Origin: CAWEHT01 sp963808455
GTDB taxonomy: Bacteria > Chloroflexota > Anaerolineae > CG2-30-64-16
Assembly: GCA_963808455.1 (NCBI GenBank)
Contig: CAWEHT010000111.1
Location: 1-16,124, forward strand
Direction of reading: 5' to 3'
DNA length: 16,124 bases
How positions within the stretch are numbered: position 1 is the first letter of the stretch; each line of letters begins with the position of its first letter. The notes under the pieces are model-generated. The model was given only the letters and a program-made list of their open reading frames with translations, ran no database searches and was not told the origin of the DNA. This document shows, piece after piece, positions 1 to 7,814 of this stretch. Position numbers and translations under genes: made by a program.

Positions 1-565
1 GCCGTATCGCTACCTGGCCCGAGGGCAACAGGGTAGCCGTGTTACCATTGCGGGCTGTGCTCAAGCTCCCTGCCTGCGACCAGGAGTCACTGGCGGGGTC
101 ATACAGCTCGGTGCTGGCCAGCGAGGCCATGGAGTCCGATAGAGAGCCTCCCACCACCAGCACCTGGCCCGAAAGCAGCAGGGTAGCCGTGTGACTCGAC
201 CGGGCGTTGCTCATGCTGTCCGCACGCGACCAACTGTTGCGGGCGGGGTCGTACAGATCGGCGCTGGCCAGTGTGAGGCAACGCACGTTGTCACAGCTTA
301 GGCCCCCGGCCGCCAGCACCTTCCCTGAAGGCAGCAGAGTGGCCGTGTGCGTCCAACGCCCCGTGCTCATGCTGGTGTTCATGCTGGCCGCCGGCGACCA
401 GGTGTTGGTGGGCATGAAGGATGTCACTACGGGCAGATAGGCGCGAGGCGTCAGGGCCCCAGGCGTCTGGACAGCGGACACCGCTCCGAAAGCCGTAGCG
501 GCGACCAGCGCGATGGCCGCCACAAGAGCGACGGATAAGATGCGCTTTGCAGGTTGGCCAGACAT
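1..565 (-). CDS. Secreted kelch-repeat protein, partial (3' end outside window)
   Basis: The reading frame starts at ATG 565 (minus strand), preceded by a good GGAGG ribosome site at 571-575, and stays open to the window edge (188 codons visible). The N-terminus has a basic start (KR at 7-8) and then a hydrophobic stretch (ILSVALVAAIALVAATAF), so a signal peptide or anchor is likely. Three kelch-type blades follow, each with the pattern HTATLLPSGxVL...GG...ASxxLYDPAxxSWS. The first blade carries a CX4C pair (CDNVRC) just after the GG. The same blade consensus is used by the divergent kelch-serpin gene at 1000, so the two are paralogous in this part. A C-terminal effector domain, if any, lies outside the window. 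The last residues (GQVAIR instead of GQVLVAGG) depart from the consensus, which could be a frame break at the edge. Binding target unknown. Confidence 0.85.
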   Translation of the reverse strand, partial: MSGQPAKRILSVALVAAIALVAATAFGAVSAVQTPGALTPRAYLPVVTSFMPTNTWSPAASMNTSMSTGRWTHTATLLPSGKVLAAGGLSCDNVRCLTLASADLYDPARNSWSRADSMSNARSSHTATLLLSGQVLVVGGSLSDSMASLASTELYDPASDSWSQAGSLSTARNGNTATLLPSGQVAIR

Positions 566-669
566 ATTCGCCTCCATGGGCAGGCACGAGCCAAACCAGC
601 ACCAGGCACTACGCAGAAGAGAGGGAGCCTATCGATGTGGGGGCAACGGGAAGCCGGTTCTCTCAGGGC

Positions 670-687
670 TTGTTCTTGCCAGAACAA
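670..687. promoter_or_regulatory. Perfect 18-bp palindrome, candidate operator
   Basis: TTGTTCT-TGCC-AGAACAA has perfect 7-bp arms and a 4-base spacer. It overlaps the -10 box of the minus-strand promoter (684-689), the classic position for a repressor. The 7+4+7 layout with TTGT/ACAA ends resembles Rex sites, but the inner bases differ from the Rex consensus, so no regulator is assigned. Confidence 0.5.
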
Positions 688-712
688 TAACACCACGCAG
701 GGCCTCTGTCAA
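684..712 (-). promoter_or_regulatory. Sigma70-type promoter for the divergent kelch gene
   Basis: Read on the minus strand, a perfect -35 hexamer TTGACA (707-712) is followed after 17 bases by TATTGT (684-689), a 4/6 match to the -10 consensus. The kelch start codon is at 565, leaving a leader of roughly 110 bases. The hexamers are seen directly; promoter activity is inferred. Confidence 0.6.
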
Positions 713-999
713 TCGTAAAAAGCTGCAAGCCTTACAACATTTCGCACGCAGCCTCTGTAGCTCATGTCCTCTTGCGCCGGCACCAGGCTTTCCGCGGGCC
801 CGCCCCATGCCTGGCTTGCGGCAGGGTTGCCTCCGATGTGCTGTGTAATATACGCTACAGACCGGCAGCCATGGCGCGCCCTATGTGAAGGAGCACGCAG
901 GCTTGTCGCGGTGTGATCGGTTGGTGGCCCCGGCAGGCAGAGCCGTGGCGTTCCTGTGGAGTCACAGCGCCTGGCGCCGCGGGGCGAAGGAGTGCTCGC
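713..999. other. Divergent intergenic region upstream of kelch-serpin gene
   Basis: No convincing gene is seen in the 434-base gap between the divergent start codons (565 and 1000). This part holds an AT-richer patch (715-745) and a TAATAT at 846-851 that could be a -10 box for the plus operon, but no good -35 box is found at the right distance. An imperfect inverted repeat (GCC...CCAGGC / GCCTGG...GGC, about 777-823) could form a hairpin. In-frame codons from 913 to 999 lack signal-peptide character and are probably untranslated leader. Confidence 0.4.
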
Positions 1000-3900
1000 A
1001 TGTGGCGACGGCTTATTTCCCGGGTCCTGGTTCTCCCGGTCGTGTTGGCCCTGTCGAGCGCGGCGGAGGCCCAGGCCGCTCCTGCCACACTCGTGCCCAT
1101 ACAGGCTGCACCCGTCGCCGTGACGCCGGCGGCCGTGCCGGAAGCGGCCGGCAGCTGGTCATTGGCCGGCAGCATGGGGGCGGCCCGCGCCCACCACACC
1201 GCCACGCTGCTGCCTTCGGGAACGGTGCTGGTGGCCGGAGGCAGCGGCGACGCCGGCGCCGAGTTGTACGACCCGGCGAGCAACAGCTGGTCGCCGGCGG
1301 CGGGCATGAGCACGGCACGCTCAGACCACACTGCCACCCTGCTGCCTTCGGGCAAGGTGCTGGTGGCCGGCGGCAGTAACCCTAGCACGGGTACGATGGC
1401 CAGCGCCGAGCTGTACGACCCGGCCGGCAACACCTGGGCGCCGGCGAGGAGCATGAGCGCCGCCCGGGACGATTTCACCGCTACGCTGCTGCCCTCGGGC
1501 AAGGTGCTGGTGGCCGGGGGCTGTGCCGACAGCAGCTGCGCGACGAACTTCCTGGCGAGCGCCGAGCTATACGACCCGGCGAGCGACACCTGGTCGCCGG
1601 CAGGGAGCATGGGCGCTGCCCGGAGCGATTTCACCGCCACCCTGCTGCCCTCGGGCAAGGTGCTCGTGGCCGGCGGCTACAACGACGGCGGCGATGCCAT
1701 GGCCGGCGCCGAGCTGTACGACCCGGCGAGCAACACCTGGGCGCCGGCGGCGAGCATGAGCGCCGCCCGGGACGATTTCACCGCTACGCTGCTGCCCTCG
1801 GGCGAGGTGCTCGTGGCCGGCGGCTACAGCTACAGCACCCGCACGACGGCCAGCGCCGAGCTTTATGACCCGGCCAGCAACACCTGGGCGCCGGCGGCGA
1901 GCATGAGCGCCGCCCGGGACGATTTCACCGCTACGCTGCTGCCCGCGGGCAAGGTGCTGGTGGCCGGGGGCCACGACTACAGCAGCAATACGCTAGCCGG
2001 TGCCGAGCTCTATGACCCGGCCAGCAACACGTGGGCACCGGCGGCGAGCATGAGCGCAGCTCGCTTCATGCAGGCCGCCACGCTGCTGCCATCGGGCCAG
2101 GTATTGGTGGCCGGGGGCGTTGGCCTCACCCCGGGCTCCCCGACGGCCAGCGCTGAATTGTACAGCCCCGGCATCAGCCCTAACGCGCCCACAGTGAGCG
2201 GACGGGCCGCTGCCACAGGACTGCCCACACCGGGCCTTGCCTCCACGCCCACACTGAGCGTCACGGCGGGCGCCCCGCTCACGTCCGCGACCCCGCTCAC
2301 GCCCACTGCCTCGGGCATTTGGTCGCCGGCGGGCAACATGAGCGCGGCGCGCGCCCTGCACACGGCCACGCTGCTGCCGTCCGGCAAAGTTCTGGTCGCC
2401 GGGGGCTGCCCCGACGTGTCGTGCGGCACCTACCTGGGCAGCGCCGAGCTCTTCGATCCGGCCGGCAACACGTGGTCACCGGCGGCCAGCCTGGGCGCGG
2501 CCCGCGGCGCGGACACGGCGACGTTGCTGCCGTCGGGCAAGGTCCTGGTCGCGGGCGGCTGCAACGGCAACGACTGCGACAGCGCGGCCGGCGCCGCCGA
2601 ACTGTACGACCCGGCCGTGGACGCCTGGTCGCCGGCGGGGAGCCTGGGCACGGCGCGTGGCCTCCACACGGCCACCTTGCTGCCTTCGGGCAAGGTGCTC
2701 GTAGCCGGGGGCGTCGATACGTCGCGCAACGCGCTGGCCGGCGCCGAGCTTTACGACCCGGCCACGAACTCCTGGTCGCCGGCGGGCAGCATGAGCACGG
2801 CCCGCGCCTTGCACACGGCCACCCGGCTGCCCTCGGGGAAAGTGCTGGTGGCGGGCGGCTGCAGCAGCGAAGATTGCGCGAGCCCGCTGGCCAGCGCCGA
2901 GGTATACGACCCCGCCAGCGACACCTGGTCGCCGGCGGGGGGCCTGGCCACGGCTCGCGCCTGGCACACGGCCACCCTCTTGCTCTCGGGCAAAGTTCTG
3001 GTGGCCGGCGGCTGCAGCGGCCAGGGCTGCAACCTCGCCGTCGCCAGCGCCGAGCTCTACGACCCGGCCAGCAACACGTGGGCGCCGGCGGGCAGCATGG
3101 CCGAGGCCCGCGGGCTGCACACGGCCACCCTGTTGGCCTCAGGGCAGGTGCTGGTGGCCGGCGGTGTCACCGGGTCGGGCAACAGCGTCCTGGCCAGCGC
3201 CGAGCTGTATGACCCGGCCTCGAATACCTGGGCGCCGACGGGCAGTATGGCCGAGGCCCGCGGGGTGCACACGGCCACCCTGTTGCGGTCGGGCCAGGTG
3301 CTCGTGACCGGGGGCAGCAGCGGGCAGGGCCCCCTGGCGGGCGCCGAGCTGTACACCCCGGGCGCGAGGCCTGCCGGGCCGGTGGGGGGCGCGTCGGGCA
3401 GGCCGGCAACTCCCGGCGTCCCGCCGACAACCACGCTCCCATCCACGCCGGGCGTCGCGATGACGCCCACCCTGGAGACCACGCCGGGCCCCACGATGAC
3501 GCCCACCCTGGGGACCACGCCAGGCCCCACGATGACGCCCACCCTGGGGGCCACGCCGGGCCCCGCGATGACGCCCACCCTGGGGACCACGCCGGGCCCC
3601 GCGATGATGCCCACCGTGGCCGCCACTACGAGCCTTGCCATCACGCCCACCGTCGTGGTTTCGGCATCGGAGGCGCCGGGGGGCCGAGACACCAGCCCGC
3701 AGTCCTCGCTTGCCGACCAGGCTGCGCTGGTGTCCGGCAACAACGCCTTCGCTTTCGCCCTCTACGACGCCCTGCGCGGCGAACCCGGCAACCTCGTCTT
3801 CTCGCCCTACGGCATCTCGTCGGCGCTGGCCATGGCCTACGCCGGCGCCGGGGGTCAAACGGAAACGCAGATGTCGAGCACATTACACTTCGCGTTGCCG

Positions 3901-4854
3901 CGGGCCCGTCTCTACCCGGCCTTCGACGCGCTGGACCTCGCGCTCGCGGGCCGCACCCAGATCAGCAGTAGCTTCCAGCTGACCGTGACCAACTCGCTCT
4001 GGGGCCAAACCGGGTATCCCTTCCTGGAGAGCTTCCTGGACGTGCTGAAGCAGGACTTCGGCGCGGGCCTGCAGCTGGTCGACTTTCAGGCCGCGCCCGA
4101 GCCGGCGCGCGAGGCCATCAACGCCTGGGTCGCCGACAAGACCCAGGGCAAGATCGCGGATCTGCTGCCCAGCGGCACGGTGGACAGCGGCACCCGCCTG
4201 GTCCTCGCCGACGCGCTTTACTTCAAGGGCGCGTGGGCGGACCCTTTTGAGCCGGGCGAGACCACGAACGGCCCATTTCACCTGGTTGACGGCAGCCAGG
4301 TGAGCGTGCCCATGATGGAACAGAAGGCATTCCTCGACTATGCGGAGGGGCCGGACTACCAGGCGGTCGAGCTGCCCTACTCGGGAAGCGACATCTTGAT
4401 GGTGATCCTCTTGCCCCCGGCCGGCCAGTGGGACGCTTTCGAGAAGAGCCTGTCGGCGGACCGGCTCGCCAATATCCTGCAAGGCCTTGCCTTGACGCAG
4501 GTCAACCTGACGCTGCCGAAGTTCAAGTACGGCTCGGCCTTCGCGCTGGGCAAGACGCTGGCCGCGCTGGGCATGCCGGACGCGTTCGATCCCTCCGCGG
4601 CCGATTTCTCCGGGATGGACGGCCAGCCTCACGACTTTTCTATCGGCGAAGTGGTGCACCAGGCGCTCGTTGCCGTGGACGAGAGCGGCACCGAGGCCGC
4701 GGCGGCCACAGGAGTGAACATGCCCGGCGCCGCGGTGCCTGCGCCGGACACGAAGACGTTCAAGGCCGACCATCCGTTCGTCTACCTGATCCGTGACGCG
4801 AAAACGGGCACGATCCTCTTCCTGGGGCGCGTCGAGGACCCATCGCAGGGATAG
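1000..4854 (+). CDS. Secreted double kelch-propeller / serpin fusion protein
   Basis: The predicted product is 1284 aa. ATG 1000 is preferred over the in-frame ATG at 913 because AAGGAG lies 7 bases upstream (987-992) and a clean signal peptide follows (MWRRLISRVLVLPVVLAL...AEAQA). Layout: kelch array 1 (about residues 50-387, 7 blades of ARxxHTATLLPSGxVLVAGG type); a Pro/Thr/Ser linker (388-440); kelch array 2 (441-787, 7 blades); a Pro/Thr linker with 12-residue repeats (788-907); and a full-length serpin domain (908-1284) ending in HPFVYLIRDAKTGTILFLGR, the usual serpin C-terminal strand. The serpin hinge ESGTEAAAAT (1228-1237) matches the inhibitory consensus. Kelch propellers usually bind proteins or glycans; serpins trap serine or cysteine proteases. 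Five blades carry CX4C pairs. There are no frame breaks. It is first in an operon with two trypsin-fold genes. Inference: a surface-targeted protease inhibitor. Confidence 0.9.
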   Translation: MWRRLISRVLVLPVVLALSSAAEAQAAPATLVPIQAAPVAVTPAAVPEAAGSWSLAGSMGAARAHHTATLLPSGTVLVAGGSGDAGAELYDPASNSWSPAAGMSTARSDHTATLLPSGKVLVAGGSNPSTGTMASAELYDPAGNTWAPARSMSAARDDFTATLLPSGKVLVAGGCADSSCATNFLASAELYDPASDTWSPAGSMGAARSDFTATLLPSGKVLVAGGYNDGGDAMAGAELYDPASNTWAPAASMSAARDDFTATLLPSGEVLVAGGYSYSTRTTASAELYDPASNTWAPAASMSAARDDFTATLLPAGKVLVAGGHDYSSNTLAGAELYDPASNTWAPAASMSAARFMQAATLLPSGQVLVAGGVGLTPGSPTASAELYSPGISPNAPTVSGRAAATGLPTPGLASTPTLSVTAGAPLTSATPLTPTASGIWSPAGNMSAARALHTATLLPSGKVLVAGGCPDVSCGTYLGSAELFDPAGNTWSPAASLGAARGADTATLLPSGKVLVAGGCNGNDCDSAAGAAELYDPAVDAWSPAGSLGTARGLHTATLLPSGKVLVAGGVDTSRNALAGAELYDPATNSWSPAGSMSTARALHTATRLPSGKVLVAGGCSSEDCASPLASAEVYDPASDTWSPAGGLATARAWHTATLLLSGKVLVAGGCSGQGCNLAVASAELYDPASNTWAPAGSMAEARGLHTATLLASGQVLVAGGVTGSGNSVLASAELYDPASNTWAPTGSMAEARGVHTATLLRSGQVLVTGGSSGQGPLAGAELYTPGARPAGPVGGASGRPATPGVPPTTTLPSTPGVAMTPTLETTPGPTMTPTLGTTPGPTMTPTLGATPGPAMTPTLGTTPGPAMMPTVAATTSLAITPTVVVSASEAPGGRDTSPQSSLADQAALVSGNNAFAFALYDALRGEPGNLVFSPYGISSALAMAYAGAGGQTETQMSSTLHFALPRARLYPAFDALDLALAGRTQISSSFQLTVTNSLWGQTGYPFLESFLDVLKQDFGAGLQLVDFQAAPEPAREAINAWVADKTQGKIADLLPSGTVDSGTRLVLADALYFKGAWADPFEPGETTNGPFHLVDGSQVSVPMMEQKAFLDYAEGPDYQAVELPYSGSDILMVILLPPAGQWDAFEKSLSADRLANILQGLALTQVNLTLPKFKYGSAFALGKTLAALGMPDAFDPSAADFSGMDGQPHDFSIGEVVHQALVAVDESGTEAAAATGVNMPGAAVPAPDTKTFKADHPFVYLIRDAKTGTILFLGRVEDPSQG
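1729..1944 (+). repeat. Near-identical kelch blade DNA repeats (69-bp exact copies)
   Basis: Positions 1729-1797 and 1876-1944 are identical over 69 bases at an offset of 147 bases (49 codons, one blade). A further near-copy of its second half starts near 1459. Such DNA identity, beyond what the protein motif demands, suggests recent blade duplication or gene conversion within the array. Confidence 0.75.
3463..3606 (+). repeat. Four tandem 36-bp units in the Pro/Thr linker
   Basis: Four direct 36-base units start at 3463, 3499, 3535 and 3571. Each encodes TPTLxxTPGPxM (12 residues), with a degenerate further copy from 3607. They build a flexible, possibly O-glycosylated stalk between the second kelch array and the serpin domain. 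Copy number is likely variable between strains. Confidence 0.85.
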
Positions 4855-4950
4855 AAAGCAAGGGCATCCTGAGAAGAGGCCGCCGGGCCAGCCGCCCTCA
4901 CCTGGAGCCCATCGCCGTCCGGCCGGCACGAAACTCGAGGAGGTCTTGCC

Positions 4951-6915
4951 ATGACCAGACATGCCGTCCGTATCCTATCGTTGGCGCTCGTGGCCCTCGT
5001 CGTGGCGACGAGCCTGAGCTCGCCGGCGGCTGCGGCGCCCGTCCGTGCCCCGACTGCCGACCAGCCCGCCGGGCTGGCGCGAGCGCTTCAGGCGACCGTC
5101 TACCTCTACGCGCCGGTGGACGGGGACCCCAACACGATCTTCGTCGGCGCCGGGACGATCCTGAGCCCCAGCGGCTACATCGTGACCTATTACAGCCTGC
5201 TCTACGACGACAACGGCCAGCCCCACAACCAGGCGAAAGAGGTGGCCGTGGGCCTGAATGACCCACAAGATCCCACAGCTTTGCCCACCATGACCTACTG
5301 GGCGCAGGTGGTCAGCAGCGACCCGGATCTTGACGTCGCGATCCTCAAGATCTCCGGCCCTTACCAATCCGGAGCCAGCCTGCCCGCCGACCTGGGCCTC
5401 GTGCCTATGGCGCTGGGCGATTCGAGCAGCATGCGGGCCGGCGATCCGATCTTTGTGCTGGGTTACGGCAGCACGACGACACAGACACCGGCCGGCGCCA
5501 CACAGGGCACCCTCCTCGGCCAGGACGGCAGCGGAAATGGGGCTTTCTTCACCACCGACGTGAGCGTGGCCTACGGGAACCACGGCGGCCCGGTCCTCGA
5601 CGCCCAGGGCCAGATGATCGGCATACACGCGGGTTTTCAAACAACCCTTCACCCGGCGTGCGCGGCGGCGTGATCCCGGTCGAACCAGACCTTGCCGCTG
5701 ATCCAATCCGCCAACGTGCAGGTCGCGACCGGCGGCACGGTTCCCGGTGGCATCACCTCCGGAAACGGCATTCCGGGCACGCAGGCCCCCGGCGCCTTCG
5801 GCCCTGCGGCGACGCCGCCGGCCGGGCTCCCACAAACCGGCTCGGCCACGCAGGCCAGCATCACGAACCTGCTGTTCAGCGACGTAGTGGATATGAACGG
5901 ACAACCCGGCGCGCCGACCACGGTCTTCAGCGCAGGCACCAAGACCGTCTTCGCCACCTACGACTACTCCGGCTTCCAAAATGGCCAGACGTTCAGCTAC
6001 AGCACCCTTCGCCCCGGGAACAACCGGGTGAGCCAGAACCTGACCTGGAGCAATGGCCCACAGGGCCACTCCTTCGTCAACCTGAGCGATGAGAACGGGC
6101 TTGCCGAAGGGAGCTATGTATTGACCCTGGCGCTCGACGGCGTCCAGCTGGCCACCGGAACGTTCACGGTGGGCGGGGATAACGGGGGGTCGCAGGGCGG
6201 CTCTCAAGCCGCTGGTGGGGCGCCCACGACCGGCCCGGTGGTTTTCGCCGAAGACATGACCCCGGACGGGCGGCCGGTGCGCCCGCATGGGCCCGGCCAG
6301 CCATTCAGCCCGCAAACCACCGAAGTCTACGCCATATTCCCCTACAACAACATGCCGGCCGGCACCAACAACACGTTACACATGGTACTACGACGGCACA
6401 CAAATTGCCCAAGATTCGTGGGCCAGGCAGGGCGGCAGTGGCACCTGGTACGGACAAACTACACCGATGACAACACGCCACTCGACCAGGGGCATTATCG
6501 CTACGAAGTGGATCTGCCAGGAGGGCAAGTTGCCGCACAGGGAGAGTTCGACCTCGGCAGCCAGAGCGGAGCGCCGACCCCGGCCACCAGCAATACCGGC
6601 GTTCAGGTTGTCGGCTCGGTGACCGATGCGGATACAGGCCGGCCCATCGCCAACGTATTGGTAGTATCGCTCGTGCCGGGCACCAACCCGCAGACGTTCC
6701 TGGCCACCCCTTCTGAGTCACTGGTCTTCTCAACCGGCAGGACCGACACGCAGGGGCATTTCACGCTGACACCACCCTGGGCCAGGGGCAGCACATATTA
6801 TGTCGTGGCGGGAACGAATGGGTACCAGCCGGCGGTTTCCAATACGCCATTCGCGATCGATCAGAATACTGAAACACTGTACGAGGTCACCATCCAGCTT
6901 CATCAAGCGCAGTAG
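4951..6915 (+). CDS. Secreted trypsin-fold pseudoprotease with Ig-like and carboxypeptidase-regulatory-like domains (frame-broken)
   Basis: ATG 4951 follows GAGGAGG at 4937-4943; a signal peptide (about residues 1-29, ending SSPAAAA) follows. Residues 40-235 align by eye with the protease domain of the paralogue at 8467. However, the His position (YIVTYYSLL) is Ser82, the Asp is kept (DLDVAILKI, D128), and the GNSGG Ser position reads GNHGG (His211). The triad is therefore S/D/H and conventional catalysis is not expected. Two Ig-like domains (about 5860-6175 and 6230-6560) and a carboxypeptidase-regulatory-like domain (about 6600-6910, GSVTDADTGRPIANVLV) follow. The frame shifts near 5646 (one base missing), 5690 (extra C), 6376 (extra T) and 6460 (one base missing), with an apparent TGA at 5671-5673. 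The amino acids recovered across these points match the paralogue, so sequencing indels are likely. It lies 96 bases after the kelch-serpin gene, in the same operon. Confidence 0.75.
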
Positions 6916-6927
6916 GGGGAGACGGGC

Positions 6928-7814
6928 ATGGCCAAGCTCTCAGCTCATAGCGGCATTTGGGGCCACCGTGGTCACTGGCTGGCGACGGTGGGAGTGGTCC
7001 TGGGCCAGTTGGTCTTTGTGGCGCTCGCCGCTGCGGTCGGGAGCGCCCTCGGCAACAGCTTGAGCGCGGCGGCGCTCGAGGCCATCGGCATCGTCATCTC
7101 GCTGATCCCAGCCTTGATCTGGCTGGTCTTTTTCTATTCGCAGGACCGGTTCGAGCCCGAGCCGAAGGAATTCGTCCTCGAGGTTTTCGTCCTCGGAGTG
7201 CTGGTAGCCGGCGCGCTCGGTATCCCTCTGGTACGCGATGTGTTCCAGTTGAGCCATTGGCTCGACGCGACGATATGGACGCACTTGTTCGGGTCGATCC
7301 TGGTCGTCGGGTTCGTCCAGCAATTCCTGATCTTCGCCGCAGTCCGCTATTCGATCTACGAATCCGAGGACTTTCGACGAGCGGGTAGACGGGATCGTCT
7401 ATGCTACTGCCGCGGCGCTGGGCTACGCCACCGCGCTCGAATTTCGTCCTACGTGACAGGCCATGGCGGCGTGAGCCTGGGCGTGGGCACCATCCGCGTA
7501 ACCGTCGACGCGCTGGCTTATGCCTCCATCGGTGGTGTGATGGGCTACATGCTGGGCCAGGCGAAGTTCGAGCATCGCCCCTTCTATTATTTGCCGGCCG
7601 GCTTGATCCTCGTCGCCGTTCTGGACGGCGTTTTCTTCTGGCTGCAAGACCTGGTCGACGTGCGCGCGGCCTCAGCTTCATCCCCTTTATGGCTTGTCGT
7701 GGCGGTAGTGGTGGCTGTAGTGCTGTTGGGCGTGGTCTTGGCACTCGTGCGGCGCGACAATGCCGAGACCCTGGCCCTCCAGCGCGCAAGGCGCCAGCGC
7801 CGGAGGTGGAATGA
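6928..7814 (+). CDS. PrsW-like polytopic membrane protein, active-site motifs substituted (frame-broken)
   Basis: ATG 6928 starts 12 bases after the previous stop and has a GGGGGA site. About eight hydrophobic segments are visible. The signature DRFEPEPKEFVLEVFVLG (residues 73-90) and, after repair, DFDERVDGIVYATAAALGYATALE are typical of the PrsW family (intramembrane metalloproteases that cleave anti-sigma factors such as RsiW). The family's EExxK motif reads QQFLI (Q131-Q132, codons at 7318-7323). The two expected His positions read Asp (VDALAYAS at 7507-7509; VLDGVFF at 7624-7626). It may therefore be a catalytically dead homologue. Frame breaks: an extra T in TTT at 7372-7374; one base missing within 7439-7452; probably one more near 7780-7805, after which the TGA at 7812-7814 would overlap the next ATG. 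Family assignment is fairly firm; inactivity is an inference from motif positions recalled, not aligned. Confidence 0.7.

Noticed and set aside
913..999. Upstream in-frame ATG giving 29 extra residues on the kelch-serpin protein
   Set aside because: The extra residues lack signal-peptide character, while ATG 1000 has AAGGAG at the right distance and a clean signal peptide.
3883..4962. 359-aa minus-strand frame across the serpin region
   Set aside because: It is the shadow of the serpin coding sequence, with no domain features.
4975..6315. 446-aa open frame on the minus strand opposite the pseudoprotease
   Set aside because: It is antisense to a gene with signal peptide, domain motifs and paralogue similarity, and its product is Arg/Gly/Ala-rich without recognisable motifs. 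Long antisense frames are expected at this GC content.
5640..6465. Programmed frameshifting or stop readthrough in the pseudoprotease gene
   Set aside because: Four shifts in both directions at unrelated sequences, and similar breaks in many other genes, fit random indels better than recoding.
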